Origin: Atopsyche davidsoni
Lineage: Eukaryota > Arthropoda > Insecta > Trichoptera > Hydrobiosidae
Length of the DNA: 64,000 nt
Assembly (NCBI GenBank): GCA_022113835.1
Contig: JAILWY010000027.1
Coordinates: 7,132,501-7,196,500, forward strand
Direction: 5' to 3'
A program made the position numbers and the translations under genes. Below are positions 11,631-23,060 of the stretch, in pieces. Position 1 is the first letter of the stretch; each line of letters opens with the position of its first letter. The notes under the pieces were generated by a model that saw only the letters and a program-made list of their open reading frames with translations, had not been told where the DNA came from and did not search any database.

Positions 11631-12600
11631 ATTTCAGTTGTTTTTGTTTTCACCTAATTGATTTTCGGGCTCTGCTGTATTGCGATTGCTTTGGGATTGA
11701 CTTGAAATTTGGGCATTTATTTTTACTTGTTGTGTTTGTCATTGTTCTGTTTTTTTTTTTAACTTGAATTAACATAGAAGCTACTCGATTTAACAATCGA
11801 TCGATCTAACGTATTCTGATTTTTTAAGCTATCAGATATGTTCTTTATTTTTTTTTATTTGAAGTTTTCGCAAATAAAAATAAATATCTATGTTTCACAT
11901 GTAATCGAATTCGATAGCCAAAATACCATAAAACTTTTTTTAAAAATAAATAAATTATTCAATAACATTTACAAGTATGTGATATACTCATTAACTTATT
12001 TATGAGAAACAAGGTAGATAATGGTAAAATAAATTCTAGCTACATCTAAACATGAAATGTTGCAACTAGCCATACAACACTTACCAATTTTTTTTTCTTA
12101 TCTTATGCCCAAATATACATAAATCACAAAACGTTACAATTCTCAAGCCCCTAATTTTTTTTAATGGGTGAGTATTAAAAACAAATCTTTTAACGTTCAT
12201 ATATGCTCAGACAGTAATTTTTTATAGTCAATTTAAAATTAAAATGATCTCAAAAAAATTAATAAATAAAACAGGAAGTCTAGAACTTTACCTGTAATGA
12301 TACGAATGTTTGCGAATTTGTTGCAATTAGGCATTGATAATCAATGAAAAAGCTAAATTAAAGCTTGATTACTTTGATTAAAATATTTTTATCAAACAAT
12401 TTAGTACATTTTAAGCAAATTATAAATAGGAGTTTAAAGCAATATAGATTTCTTTTATGTAAAGGCAAATATACAAGTGACCTACAGGAGTATTAAGTGA
12501 TTATATTTCATGTTTATTAAATTAAGAGGTCCCTTTTTTAATACCAAATAAAATTTTAAGCAGCGTAACAAAAAATGACCGTAAAGATTTTATAGTTTGG
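11631..12600. other. AT-rich intergenic DNA
   Basis: No gene, RNA or mobile element recognised. T-rich runs near 11746-11760 and 11845-11857. Confidence 0.6.
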
Positions 12601-13160
12601 GGTTGGTTTTAAGAAGCTCCCCCCGGGGCAGGAGTGACGTCTCACTCGGGGGCCGCTGCCCTGCACGGTGGCGGCTCTCGTTTGAACAAATAATTGTAAA
12701 CATCATTGATATCTCAATAATATTAAATGCAATATAATATCAGTGCAAACGTACCTCAGTACGGCGTAACAAATCCGTGTCTGATTGGCCCATTGAGCCC
12801 CCCTCCACGCGGCCGCTACCCGAGCCGTGCTGCTTCTAGCGCGACCGAGGCACTCCGCGCATAGGGAGCGCCCGCGAGAGAGAGCGAGAGGCCGCCGCGC
12901 TCTCAGGTAGAGAGAGCGCGCCGGTTTTATTACTGTGTTTGTAAGCGAAGCACTTATAGCGGGGTTCTTTTGATGCCTTGGAATGGTATGGCCGTAAAAG
13001 AGAAAGAAATAGGTGGCTGCAAAACAGGTAGTAAAGAAATAAAAGTCAGTTTTATTGCTTCTCACTCTATTCTACACTCTGTTATGTTTCGGGGCTCGGC
13101 GTTTAGACTGTGAGTGCCACGAGTGCCGGCGACCGCACTGTTTGCTACTCGAATGCAGCG
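12601..13160. promoter_or_regulatory. Promoter-proximal GC island with a GAGA cluster
   Basis: A GC-rich block 1.3-1.8 kb before the Ubx start. GCGAGAGAGAGCGAGAG (12873-12889) and GTAGAGAGAGCGCG (12907-12920) form a dense GAGA-factor (Trl) type cluster. CGCGCTCTC (12896-12904) and GAGAGCGCG (12912-12920) make an inverted pair. TGACGTCT near 12633 is CRE-like. Drosophila Ubx promoter and PRE sequences also bind GAGA factor. A minus-strand frame of 120 codons covers this island but shows no domain and reads as an artefact. Confidence 0.5.
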
Positions 13161-13283
13161 TCACAATATAAGCTACAACCGTTGATGTATTCATGCTTTT
13201 TTGAAGTCCCTTTTTTATTGCGGGTATTATGTTTTTGGGGTCTCATTATTGAGCCGTTTTGTGAAATAGGTGTGCAGTGATGA

Positions 13284-13291
13284 TGACGTCA
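13284..13291. promoter_or_regulatory. Perfect CRE/ATF palindrome TGACGTCA
   Basis: TGACGTCA sits within ATGATGACGTCATTAT, about 1.1 kb upstream of the Ubx start. CREB/ATF-family proteins bind this palindrome. A CRE-like site is part of the Drosophila Ubx midgut enhancer, so the placement is interesting, though an 8-bp match proves little. Confidence 0.4.
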
Positions 13292-14076
13292 TTATCTGGT
13301 AGCACAATTGCACCAAGGACGTTGCTCGACCCCAAATTATATGGCCTTTTGAGTGGCCATTGAGGAAATAAAAAAAACAATAGGAACCATGCGTTTGTTT
13401 GAGACCATTGCACGCTGAGCACTGATTCTCATACAAAAGAAACAGTAGCTGACTTTTTAAGTGCGTAAACAAATGATAAAAATACAATAACTTTTGAAAC
13501 TTTTTCAATTTGTTATCAATTTATATGACATCAAATATTTTGAAAATAATTTGTGTGTTATTGAAAGGGTAATTGGTAACTTTATAAGATTGATTAAAAT
13601 TTTGATAATTTTTTGTGGTCATTTTTACTACGCGAAAATCATCCCTTTGGATCGGAGTCGCTATCGAGTCACGTGGTGCGGCTTATCACTGGCGCGAGCG
13701 AGAGGGCGGCGGCCGGCGCGGGAGCGAGCGGGACGGGCGGCGGGGCGGAGCGGGGCGCGGGGGCCCGGTTCAGCATCCGACCGGCCGCGCAGTACACACC
13801 GAACAGCGCACGCGGTCGCACGCGGTCCGCCTACCCTCGCAACCCTAGCCCCGAGACTTCGCAAAACTTCGAAACGTCGAAAAATTTCAAAAAAATTCGC
13901 CCCGTTTCTCACGCCCCCCGGTCGGCCCGCGCGCGACTCAGTCCGGCCCGACTTCCCGCCGCGCTCGCAACCTCGTAAGCCGACGCGCCTATCGCTATTA
14001 CGGCGTCGTAAAATAATCGTAAAAAAAAAACAAAACAAACATAAAAAAAACACACTCGATCGGGACGCGCGAGCGG

Positions 14077-14112
14077 ATGGACAAATTTGTACCGGGTTTT
14101 ACGGCCGGGTAG
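14077..14112 (+). other. Upstream ORF 1 in the Ubx leader (11 codons)
   Basis: An ATG followed by ten sense codons and TAG lies 296 bp before the Ubx stop-free frame. It encodes MDKFVPGFTAG. If transcription starts upstream of it, scanning ribosomes would meet this short ORF first. It does not overlap the Ubx start. Whether it is in the mature leader is not known from sequence. Confidence 0.4.
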
Positions 14113-14297
14113 AGAGTAACTTTTATCACCGGTCGCCGCAGTTAGCGTTCGATAAAAACGCGATCGAGTTTACGAGCGGCCGAGGTTTGCGACAGAACCC
14201 CGCCGGCGCGGATCGGCAGTTCGACAGTGTCTCCGTGGAAGGTGACTCTCGAGGCTCCAGCGACTGTGACGCTCCCGGCGACGGCGACTCGCTGACG

Positions 14298-14318
14298 ATG
14301 GATCTCGCGTCAGTCTAA
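14298..14318 (+). other. Upstream ORF 2 in the Ubx leader (6 codons)
   Basis: An ATG with the peptide MDLASV then TAA, ending 89 bp before the Ubx ATG. It sits in a GC-rich part of the presumed leader and is too short to be a gene. It could lower translation of Ubx or permit reinitiation at 14408. It is very likely transcribed, since it is so close to the coding start, but its use is inferred. Confidence 0.4.
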
Positions 14319-14407
14319 CTGGACAGGGACGTGCTTCGGTGTGACTGAGCGTACAGTGATATTGCGTTGAATTTGAATTTGAACAGTCGTTTTGAAGAAG
14401 CGTCAAG

Positions 14408-14906
14408 ATGAATTCCTACTTCGAGCAGAGCGGGTTCTACGGGTCGCACCACCACCAGGCGAGCGCGGGAGACCAGGCGGCCGCCTACAGGTCCTTCCCT
14501 CTGGGGCTAGGGATGGGACCCTACGGTGCTCAGCACGCCCTTCAGAGAGCTCCCCAGGATTCTCCCTACGACGCGTCGGTGGCGGCCGCCTGCAAGCTGT
14601 ACGCATCGGAGCCTCAGCCGCCGGCGTACAAGCAGGACTGCTCCAAGGACGGCCAGAACGGCTACGCCGAGAAGGGCTGGGCTTCCGCTCGACCGTCAGC
14701 CTGCACCCCTGACGCGAGGTCCGCATACGGTGCACCCCTCGACCCGGCCGCGTCTCCAACGGCGGCCGCGGGGGTGGCCCGTTCTGCCGCCTCCCTGTCT
14801 TCCTGGAACAACCAGTGCTCCTTGGGGGGAGGCGCTCAGCCGGTTCCCACGCAACTTCATCAGCAGACCGCCAACCACACCTTCTACCCCTGGATGGCGA
14901 TAGCAG
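14408..14906 (+). CDS. Ubx: Ultrabithorax (Ubx) coding exon 1, 5' part of the gene only
   Basis: This exon encodes the first 166 codons plus one nucleotide of the Hox transcription factor Ubx, a nuclear protein that specifies posterior thoracic and anterior abdominal identity (the hindwing in Lepidoptera). Visible features: the conserved Ubx N-terminus MNSYFEQ (residues 1-7, with the SYF activation motif), a His run (14-16), the block QAAAYRSFPLGLG (23-35), an Ala-rich stretch (about 114-130), and the NHTFYPWMAIA segment with hexapeptide YPWM at 160-163, which contacts Extradenticle. The chosen ATG has AAG before it (A at -3), is in frame with all these blocks, and gives the known Ubx N-terminus. 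The exon ends in GCA-G at a GT donor, just after YPWM as in other insect Ubx genes. The homeodomain, linker and C-terminal QA region are not in the window, so the gene is partial here because the window ends inside intron 1. Codon third positions are GC-rich, unlike the AT-rich flanks. Confidence 0.97.
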
Positions 14907-14912
14907 GTCAGA
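14905..14912 (+). other. Ubx: Splice donor of Ubx intron 1
   Basis: The sequence CAG|GTCAGA follows the MAIA codons and splits a Gly codon after its first base (phase 1). The exon/intron boundary lies between 14906 and 14907. This is the conserved insect Ubx position after YPWMAIA. The open frame continues to a stop at about 15044, but that extension (QTEFHNTNT...) resembles no Ubx protein, which supports splicing here. In Drosophila alternative donors and microexons follow this point; I see no clear second donor nearby. Confidence 0.88.
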
Positions 14913-16255
14913 CTGAATTCCATAACACAAACACGATCACAACGCACAGCAATACGCATTGCAACCTCCAATTCAGTGGACGAATATATTCTCAAAAGTG
15001 CAGTGTAGAGTGTATGCCATGTACTAACTGTCTTCAAAATTACTGATTTAATTGCAATGGAAAGAATTTTTTTGAATGAGTATAACTCACAAAAAACTTT
15101 TTTTAAAACTCCGATTATATGCAAAAGATACAGAGTTAATACAGGTGTTAGAAAATTATAAAACTCGTGGTCCAAACATCTACTAAAAACTTTCCCGTGC
15201 GTCATATTTATTATTGCACAACACCCAAAATACAACCAAGTGCTCTGGCCACAATGTCGTACTTCTCTCAAATAAATATAATTTCAAAGAGAGTCATTGC
15301 ACATTCCAGAATATAAATAGAACCACTAGCTGTTAGTTAATTTCAATAAATATTGTTATACTTAAAAGGATTGACAGTAATATTTGGTACCATGTCTCAC
15401 AGATAAACATCAATATAAAATTATTCCTACATTTTTCCTTGTATATTTTTAAGTATAATTAAAAATCCGCATTCATTTCCTCGTAATTCATAGAGGTTAA
15501 TTAATGCCATAATTTAATGGTTAAAAAAATCAAGGGCATAATGAATCAAGAGCGGGAGAACAATTAAAACTAAAACCATTGTTACATTCACACAATTGAG
15601 AATATAATGATCAGCCATAGGCCAGGTGGTTCAGGTAGTATTTTACCTTTGGCTAATTATCCGACTCAAGACGACCAGAAATTAAAAATAATATGACAAA
15701 TTTAGAAAAAAAAATGTGCCTTTAAATTAGCAAATAATTACCAAAAATATTCATGTGATATTAATCGATTAATTTTTGTATAAATCTTTGAAGAATGTGT
15801 TTTGTAGACAAATATATCCATCAATATATTTAACGCCACAAATAAGTACCTACATACATTGTTATCTTGGTAGAATTATTTTCATCTTGTGCGTGCCAAG
15901 TTTTCCCGTTGATATATTTTTATTATATTAATATCCTATTATTAAGCGTACCTCCTCTAATTTTACATTTTTAAAGATAAAGATGTATTTTTCTAAAATG
16001 AAATGATCTGATTTGTATAGTATAACAAATTTTAACATTTTAAAAACCCGATGGGTTGTTTAAAAAATATAACCACCGTTATTTAAAAGAAATATAAATT
16101 CTCAATTCGATATAATAAATTTGGAAAAATAAACTTCATGTTCCTGAGACAAATTCATTGCCATATATATTTTGTATTTAAGTAAAAATATAGCGACAAT
16201 TGTATAACTGAAGTGCACCCCATATTATAAATAAAAAATTCTCAATAGAGTAACA
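14908..16255. other. AT-rich start of Ubx intron 1
   Basis: Nothing recognised except short patches. The minus-strand frame over 14696-15271 is a shadow of exon 1 extended into the intron. Confidence 0.6.
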
Positions 16256-17175
16256 AAGCCTTTATTCCGGCTTCTTTATGAAACGCACGCCCTAATCTTT
16301 ACAAGCGCTATTTACAGGTAAATAAGCGATCATGTATCCCCGATTATTTCTCTCACAAAAAATAAGTTTTGCGAAGAATAAATAGTTATTTCAATGAAAG
16401 ATCGTTTTATGCAATTTTCCGACTGCATTCATCCAAGGCGGTGCTCCCCGGGCAAGAAGTCGAGATTAATCGACCGTTTCAAAAGCCAGATCGTGATTTT
16501 CTTTTATCTTTGAAGTATCCTTAAACTTCGGTTTGCGTTGAGTATTTTCACATTATTTTTATATATTTTTTATAAGCACTTGAGGATACTTAGTTTTAAC
16601 ATATTAAAAAATACGAGTGTGTTCATGTTTATTATTTTTAAATTTAGATACACGTTTTTAATATTACTTTTTATCATTTAAAATTTGTTAAATTAGCTTC
16701 AAGTATTTTTTGCAATAAAAAAAACCTCCGGAGTTGAAAGAGCGATAAATCCCTTTTTTATTCTTAGCGGGAAAATAAATAATTAAAAAATTACCCATGT
16801 ATTATCAATTATACATTTTCACATGTTAGGTCCTCCCAATAAACAAAAAAGTAGACAGCCGATAAACAACAAACCGAGAATTTAATGAAATATCCAACAC
16901 CGAAAATATGAATTGATATTTACGACCAGAGAGGACCACACGGGCCATTGTCTCGAGCGGGCCGGGCCCAAAAGCGAAACCGAAAATTGTCAAAACAAAG
17001 CATTCACAGCCAGCAAACACTTGAGCACTACTGGACGCGGGCCCCCCGTAAATCAAACGCCAGAGTTATAGGCCGGGAAGAAGGAAGCACAAAGGCGAGT
17101 GCGTACCGCGCGACCCACTGCACCTGACTCTCCCCTCCGAGAAGGCTTCTCGCTTGACGGATGTGACGTAATCCT
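16256..17175. promoter_or_regulatory. Intronic GC patches, one with an Exd-Hox-type site
   Basis: Two GC-richer patches: about 16256-16500 (with GAGATTAATCGACC) and 16920-17170. In the second, GTAAATCA at 17048-17055 is the complement of TGATTTAC, the sequence preferred by Exd with Ubx/Abd-type Hox proteins. Candidate enhancer DNA by composition and motif only. Confidence 0.3.
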
Positions 17176-17519
17176 CATTACGCGAAACCTATTTTTTGAA
17201 ATGTAACATAAATAATTATTGTAACAAAATAAAGATAAACGAACGATATACTCCAAAAAATCTTTTGTATTGTTATTATAGCTTTGCTTACGATTTAAAT
17301 ATAGGTCAATAAAACACAAAAAAATAATTTTCATGTTTTATGTGATATTAAAATATAAATAAACTGTGTTATATGTTGAACCACAAAACAAAAATCTCAA
17401 GTGAGATCCACTTGAAATCTCTCGAAACGCAAGCCAAAAAAATACTTGTTATTTTTTGCGTATAATAATAAAACTGTTTATTTTCTAGTAAGATTTTGCA
17501 TTGAATCTACATTGAAAGC

Positions 17520-18095
17520 CAGCTTCCTATGAGTATTCACTGGGCGATAATTTTTTCGCGAATGCGGTAAAATTTACGCACCACTATGACGGCCCCACTG
17601 CGCAATGTCACGAGTGTGGTAATTCCTAATTAGCGGCAGTCAGAGGTCGCCGCCTGGGCTCGCGAAATGCGCCGTAAATACTTTAAAATATCAGGTGGGA
17701 GCGCCAACGATAACAGGTAGCCGGTAAAGTATCAAAAATCGTTAAGTAAACATCAATAAATGTGTAAGAGTTGGATCCAGAGGGGACTCCGCCTCGGCGA
17801 TCATTAACACTTTATTAGTACTAGCTAACATAATTATTGTCCCATAAAAATGAGTGACTGTACTCCCGCCGACTAGTGTTTGCCGTCTGTACACCTGCGC
17901 GAGTGTGCGGCTCGTGTGTGCCGCTGGAGGCGCGTGTGGTGGTGCAGTACTCACGGGGAACAGTGCGTCACTTGTGTGAATGTATTTTATTGTGATTTTG
18001 TTGTTTATTTGATTGGGTCGTATAGCAAAAGTAAAAGTTAACGATTGGTTTATTGTTGGTTGAGTTTTATTTATAAGTTTTTTGGCGGTGCTCAA
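17520..18095. promoter_or_regulatory. Intronic GC-rich island
   Basis: About 450 bp with CpG-rich words (GCGCAATGTCACGAGTGTGG, GGTCGCCGCCTGGG) and a homeodomain core CCTAATTAGCGG near 17627. The minus-strand frame here lacks any recognisable domain. Candidate regulatory element. Confidence 0.3.
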
Positions 18096-18579
18096 TGGAG
18101 CGTTAAAAACGAGTATACCCGAACATAAATTATAAATTTTGTCTATTTAAACATGCGTGCGAGTAATGATCTATAAAAATATCACAATCGACGGCTACCG
18201 TTTTAGTAAAAAACATATTTATATAATCATACCATATTTAACTACAGCTCAAATATATTTTTTTATATAAGAACTCGTTATCCTTTTATAAAATAAATGT
18301 TATTCTCAATAATGAAAGTATAACCATACATTATTTTTTCACTGCTTTTTATGAAGTTGAGTGAAAGCAACTTTTATAAAAAAAAAAAAAAACGATAAAA
18401 TTTTTCTACTTAATAATTAAGAAGTAATCTTATGCAATTGAAATTTATAGCTTCATATAAAATATCGCTTTATTTTTAAATATTTTTATATAAATTAATC
18501 AAAGAAGTGATTTAATCACAATTTGTCGGTTACATCTCTGGGAGTCCAAAAATTTTTCTCTGCGGAATGTGAGCCGAAA

Positions 18580-18830
18580 TTATCTCAAAAAGCGTTTATT
18601 GCAAGTGACAGCGGTGATTTCGGCGCACAGTTCCGGCCCTTGTGGCTCATTGAGAGCGCGACAGTGTTGCCGGGGAGCCCTGCGCGGCGGCGATGGTATC
18701 TGGGCCCGGCAGCCGGGACGGTTGATATCATTTTTATTCGACGCTTTATGTTGAGATTATTTCGTGTTTTGATAGTAAAAATATTATGAATAGCCCCGCT
18801 CGAAGCAGCTTGTAAATTACCTGAGCGCTT
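18580..18830. promoter_or_regulatory. Intronic GC-rich island
   Basis: A compact island with CGGCGCACAG, GCGCGGCGGCGATGG and GGCCCGGCAGCCGGGAC (the last contains a short inverted repeat). Overlapping open frames in two phases are explained by GC content. No motif cluster was identified. Confidence 0.3.
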
Positions 18831-21800
18831 AGTTTTACGGTCTGAACCATATTTTCACCCACAATTGAACGTGTTAATTTTGTAAGCTTTGAAAAACGCT
18901 CGCTACCTTGTTTTTAAAATTATAAACGTTTGTGTAGATTTTTTAAGTTTTGTTACTTATATTATTGACATTCTCATCATTATCATTATACATGTTTTAT
19001 GCGCTATTTAAAATACCGTTTTTACTTAAATTTTTATTTTCCTTAATTGTATGCGTATTATTTAAATGTAGGTATTAAAAGAGATAATTTTAAACTTTAT
19101 AAAATTACGTTAAAATATATATATTTTTTGTAAAGTACTATAAGTGCATTTTACAGATTTTTTTTATATTAAAGCGAATATGTTTTTTTATAAAAAAAAA
19201 CACAAACGCGCATTCAAGGCGTGATTTTTAGTAAGCTGGTCTACTTTCCACTTTTTTATCAGTAGCTACCGATAGCAATTTGAAAAGTATTTTATCCAAG
19301 AGTCCAATCGTTATTAATTCGAGCATCTGGGCCGAGCGCCGGCCCTGCTCCGGCCCATTAGTGTCTGCACCTTCCCCCCGCTCCGCCCCTGGCGTGGACC
19401 CCTCACTAAAATGTGCAAGTCTTTATCGATTCAATTACTGATTTATTGTGAGAGAAAATTATTCGAATTCCGGTGATTTTAAAGGTTAGAAATGGACTTG
19501 CTCGTCTTGACCGAGATATATTTTTCAGATTTATCAAAACGTTATCAAAGTAATTTAAATATGTCTATAAATCCAAGTTTTCATTATTTCATATAAAATT
19601 CTTATGATACTTTGATAAAATGATGCCTCGATAAACAAGAATAAAAAGCTACGTATAGTAAAGTTAATAGTATCACCAAAATATTGACACACTAATCTAG
19701 AAAAAAATGTATACTGTGTTGTTTCATGCGGACTTTTTATCCATTCATATAAAAAATTATTTATTAAGACAAATATGTGTTATTCAAAACTTTTTTAAAA
19801 GAATACTCATATAACCAAGGTGTTTTTTTTTTTACTATAAATGAACTTATAAAATTCTTGGCAGAAGTTCAACATCTTGAAATCATCTTTCAAATTTTCA
19901 CTATGCCCCAAGATTTTTCAATAACTAAAATACTTTGATTAAACAAAATAGACTTCTACATGAAATAGTTTTTTTTTTTGTAAAAATACCTACTACTTGA
20001 GAATATCTAATTTTTAATCTTTGAATTCTAATATAAAAAAAACACGGGAAAAATTACAATTTTTATATTGTTGCACTAAGTGACCTTTTCGATTTAACTT
20101 TTCAGTCATGTTTTACCTATTATTAGAATTGAAATACATTTCATAAAATAAGTTTCGGTAAAGTTTAATTAAATGTAAATGTACCACGTTTTAGGTTACG
20201 GACGTTCTCTCGCAGCATGAGTACGGTAACCTATACTTTGATTGGTCGCCCGAATTTGTTGGAAACATTTCCAATGCTAATTTCATAAAAAATTACATGT
20301 TTTGGTCGAGAACATTTTATTATAGAAAAAAACTGGCAGTGGGAAATCAGTCGTTGCTTTTTCTTATACTATTCAAAGAACAGTTACGTGCGTCTACCTG
20401 TATACCTGCGAAGAAATGATTTACGGCCAAACCTCTAGTTATTTATTATAGAAAATGTTTTCTGCGTGTTTTTCTTTATTGATTATTAGCGCCATATTAA
20501 ATGCAACATCAAAAGTGGCATTTTTACAAAAATAAACATATCCGTTTATTTATTAGTTATCAAATTTTCAATAAATAATTACTGACTCATAAAAAAAAGC
20601 ATATTCAAACTTGCATCCGGTATCCAAAAATAATAAATCAACAAAATTTTAATTAATCTCAGACCGGGCTTAGATAAAATACATACACGAAAAAAGATTC
20701 AAATTTAAACCAAGTAGCGTTGTAGTAAACCCGTTCAAGCGTCTAATCCTTTATATTGATATATTCAACGCATAAACAAGTATTTTTTCATCCCCGCTTT
20801 GGTTAATGGTCTTTTTCAATTTTCACACCCCATAAAAAACGCTACCTGTTAGATTCTTATGGGGTCCCAGAATCCACTTGGTCCCAGGAACCCCACTAAT
20901 CAGACCACGGTCCTGAAAGGGGCCATTGTACCCTGCCTGCCCTTCCTGCTTCGGTGTTGTTGTCCTGTTTTTTCTAGACTGGAGTGGGGATAGGGTCCAT
21001 CCCGTTTTGGTTTTTTTTGCGTAGCTTTTTTTAGGTTCTAACTTCGCTACTTATCGATAGAGAGCACCACCGATAGCATTTTGTCAATATTTTAAACATT
21101 ATAAGAAATTTTAAATAATATTATTAGTGCTACAACGTCGATAAAATTGCGTACTTTAATAATAATAATATTTTTAAAGCATCTTAAATGATATTCCTTT
21201 AAGTAATAAATAAAAGTTATAATTATATTTCTGTGCAAAAAGGCAATACTAGTGCATTTATATCTATTTACGAATATTCTTCAAGATAAAATATAGCAGC
21301 CGGCCAATCTTTTGATTTGTATTTTGAATGATGACCTTTTATTTGCTCTTTACAAAGCACATCACACCCTTTATGAATTTATATACCCAACGTTCAATAA
21401 ATATATTTGTACTTCTATATGTATTTTTTGTAAATACATATGTTATATTTTTGACTAAAATAAGAATAAATGCATTATTTATATTTGATTGTTTTTACTT
21501 CTTTAATATTATAGAAAATAATGAGAAAGTAAAATAACGTACCTAAAACTACATAATTCATATGAATTTTTTTAGGTTATTTTTTATTTAACTTTAATTT
21601 ATAATTATTACTTTACACTTATTCCCAGCAGTATATTACAATTTCAAAAATAAATCAGAGGATCATGGTTTGCATAATATAATTAAGAGATAGTTTTTGC
21701 TTAATAAAATATTGTGATTATGCAATCTTAACAGGTTTGAGTCTTGCTAATATTTATAAATGATAGATATACGTACATATAATCACAAAATTATAGTATA

Positions 21801-22480
21801 TTGTATATCACATTTTGAATGCTCTACCTTCTAACCTACAAATGTCAAGCTTTGTGAAGATGTTAAATGCCAATGAAAGGGGCCAGAACGTCCCGAACTA
21901 CCAAAAGGCAAACGGATAGCAACAGTGCGATTTGGTTTACCTGTTCAGTTTAGATCAGTAACAGAATGTTATTATGTAAACGTAAAAAGACGAAAACTCC
22001 AACCAACAAAAATATTTTTCGAATGCTTCCGAGGTCACAATATCACATATCATATTTTATAAAGATTAAACAACCAGTAAGCTATTTTTAGACGGAAATT
22101 AACATTGAGTAGTTTTATTTTGTATACTTTAGCAGCAAAAATACATATAAATCATGTTTTTGTAGGCGTCTTGTCATATTTTTTTTATACATACAATTTA
22201 CAAAAAATATATAATATAATACATCTACGAATAAAGAAACAAATATGTTTTATTTAATTGAATAAAACATATGTATGTCTACGTTCGTATGTATCCATTG
22301 CTGATTAGATTATATTCAAAATATTCAGATCTTGGTACTGCAATATATATATATATGCAAGCTATAATTATTGCTCTACCTACTTATCAACTTAATAGGT
22401 ACACAGATTCAAATCCATCATACCGGGACCTGCAAGATGGATGTCAGAAGTGAGCAGATAGATATAATTATGTTCGCCGA
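18831..22480. other. Mostly AT-rich intron with small GC patches
   Basis: Patches at 19320-19400 and 20865-21005 (GGGGTCCCAG... and GGGGCCATTG) break the AT-rich background. TGATTTAC, an Exd-Hox-type word, occurs at 20417-20424. An AATAAAACATAT / ATATGTTTTATT hairpin lies at 22243-22272. No gene recognised. Confidence 0.5.
22243..22272. repeat. Hairpin, 12-bp perfect arms and 6-nt loop
   Basis: ATATGTTTTATT (22243-22254) and AATAAAACATAT (22261-22272) are exact reverse complements. AT-rich; no function assigned. Confidence 0.65.
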
Positions 22481-23060
22481 ACAAAATGAATGCTATCCGA
22501 GAGGCGTCTAGATTTTTTCTAATACCCGAGCACACCAATCACGAGCATACGTTGGCCGCAATCGGATATCTCGAACCGCGGGCCGCGGACCGCTTCCGGC
22601 ACGGAGAGCGCGTCCGCGCAAAGCGGGGGCCCCAGTCCGCGTAAATCAAACTGAACGACGGCTCTTAAAGTACGCGGATTCGCTCAAGGAGCGAAACCAC
22701 CGGGACGCGGCGGAGTCTCGTAAATCACTCACGGAAGGATTTGGGTTTACGCAACTCCACGAGGAGCAGGTAAGGAGAGCCACTCTAGACGGGCGCTCCG
22801 ATTCCGATTCCGATTCGAGATACTCCCGGTTAGTTCGCCCGCACCGATGGAAAGGTCAAATCCTAAGCATTTTCGTATCTTATGATCGAGAGCGCCGGCT
22901 TCGATCAGAGCGTTATCTATAGAAGGTAGCCAGCCACGTCCTTTTTGGTCATAATTGCGTCTTTTCCGAACGTGTCTCTAGCAGCGGCCTATTTGTCGTC
23001 CATGTTGATGAATTATAACGCAGCCCGAGGCGAGTGTCGGAGCCGTTTTCGAGCTTATAA
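22481..23060. promoter_or_regulatory. Large intronic GC island with paired Exd-Hox-type sites and a strong donor-like sequence
   Basis: About 550 bp of GC-rich sequence, one of the clearest islands in the intron. It carries GTAAATCA at 22641-22648 and 22720-22727 (both complement TGATTTAC), a triple GATTCC run near 22801-22818, and GAGCAG|GTAAGGAG with a near-consensus splice donor at 22769/22770. It could be an enhancer, or the first exon and promoter of a non-coding or alternative transcript in the sense orientation. No coding potential is visible. Confidence 0.4.

Larger units (their letters stand above)
13600..14407 (+). promoter_or_regulatory. Ubx: Ubx promoter region and 5' leader (transcription start not resolved)
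   Basis: A sharply GC-rich, CpG-rich island of about 800 bp lies directly before the Ubx start codon, flanked by AT-rich DNA. It contains an E-box CACGTG near 13671, GAGCGAGAG-type GAGA sequences near 13695-13730, and a dyad 15-mer at 13998-14012. I found no convincing TATA box. TCAGTC initiator-like words occur near 13938 and 14310, but neither has a good downstream promoter element, so I assign no start site. Drosophila Ubx has a TATA-less promoter with GAGA sites and a leader of roughly 1 kb, which fits this layout. The boundary between promoter and leader needs transcript data. Confidence 0.7.

Noticed and set aside
11368..11661. Gly/Arg-rich frames over the GGTGGC array
   Set aside because: They are translations of a simple hexamer repeat in two phases with no conserved sequence.
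12703..13065. 120-codon - frame over the GAGA island
   Set aside because: The Arg/Ala-rich middle is a product of the GC island and the ends are AT-derived; no domain is seen.
13934..13945. TCAGTC as the Ubx initiator
   Set aside because: The initiator match is not backed by a downstream promoter element at the right spacing or by a TATA box, so I did not assign a start site.
13494..14318. 274-codon open frame directly upstream of Ubx
   Set aside because: It lies in the promoter and leader, is Arg/Ala/Pro-rich because of GC content, has no domain, and ends in a different frame from Ubx. Other long frames on both strands cover the same DNA.
14907..15046. Extension of Ubx exon 1 past MAIAG to the next stop
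   Set aside because: The added residues match no Ubx protein and a conserved donor lies exactly at the expected boundary. It could only arise from intron retention.
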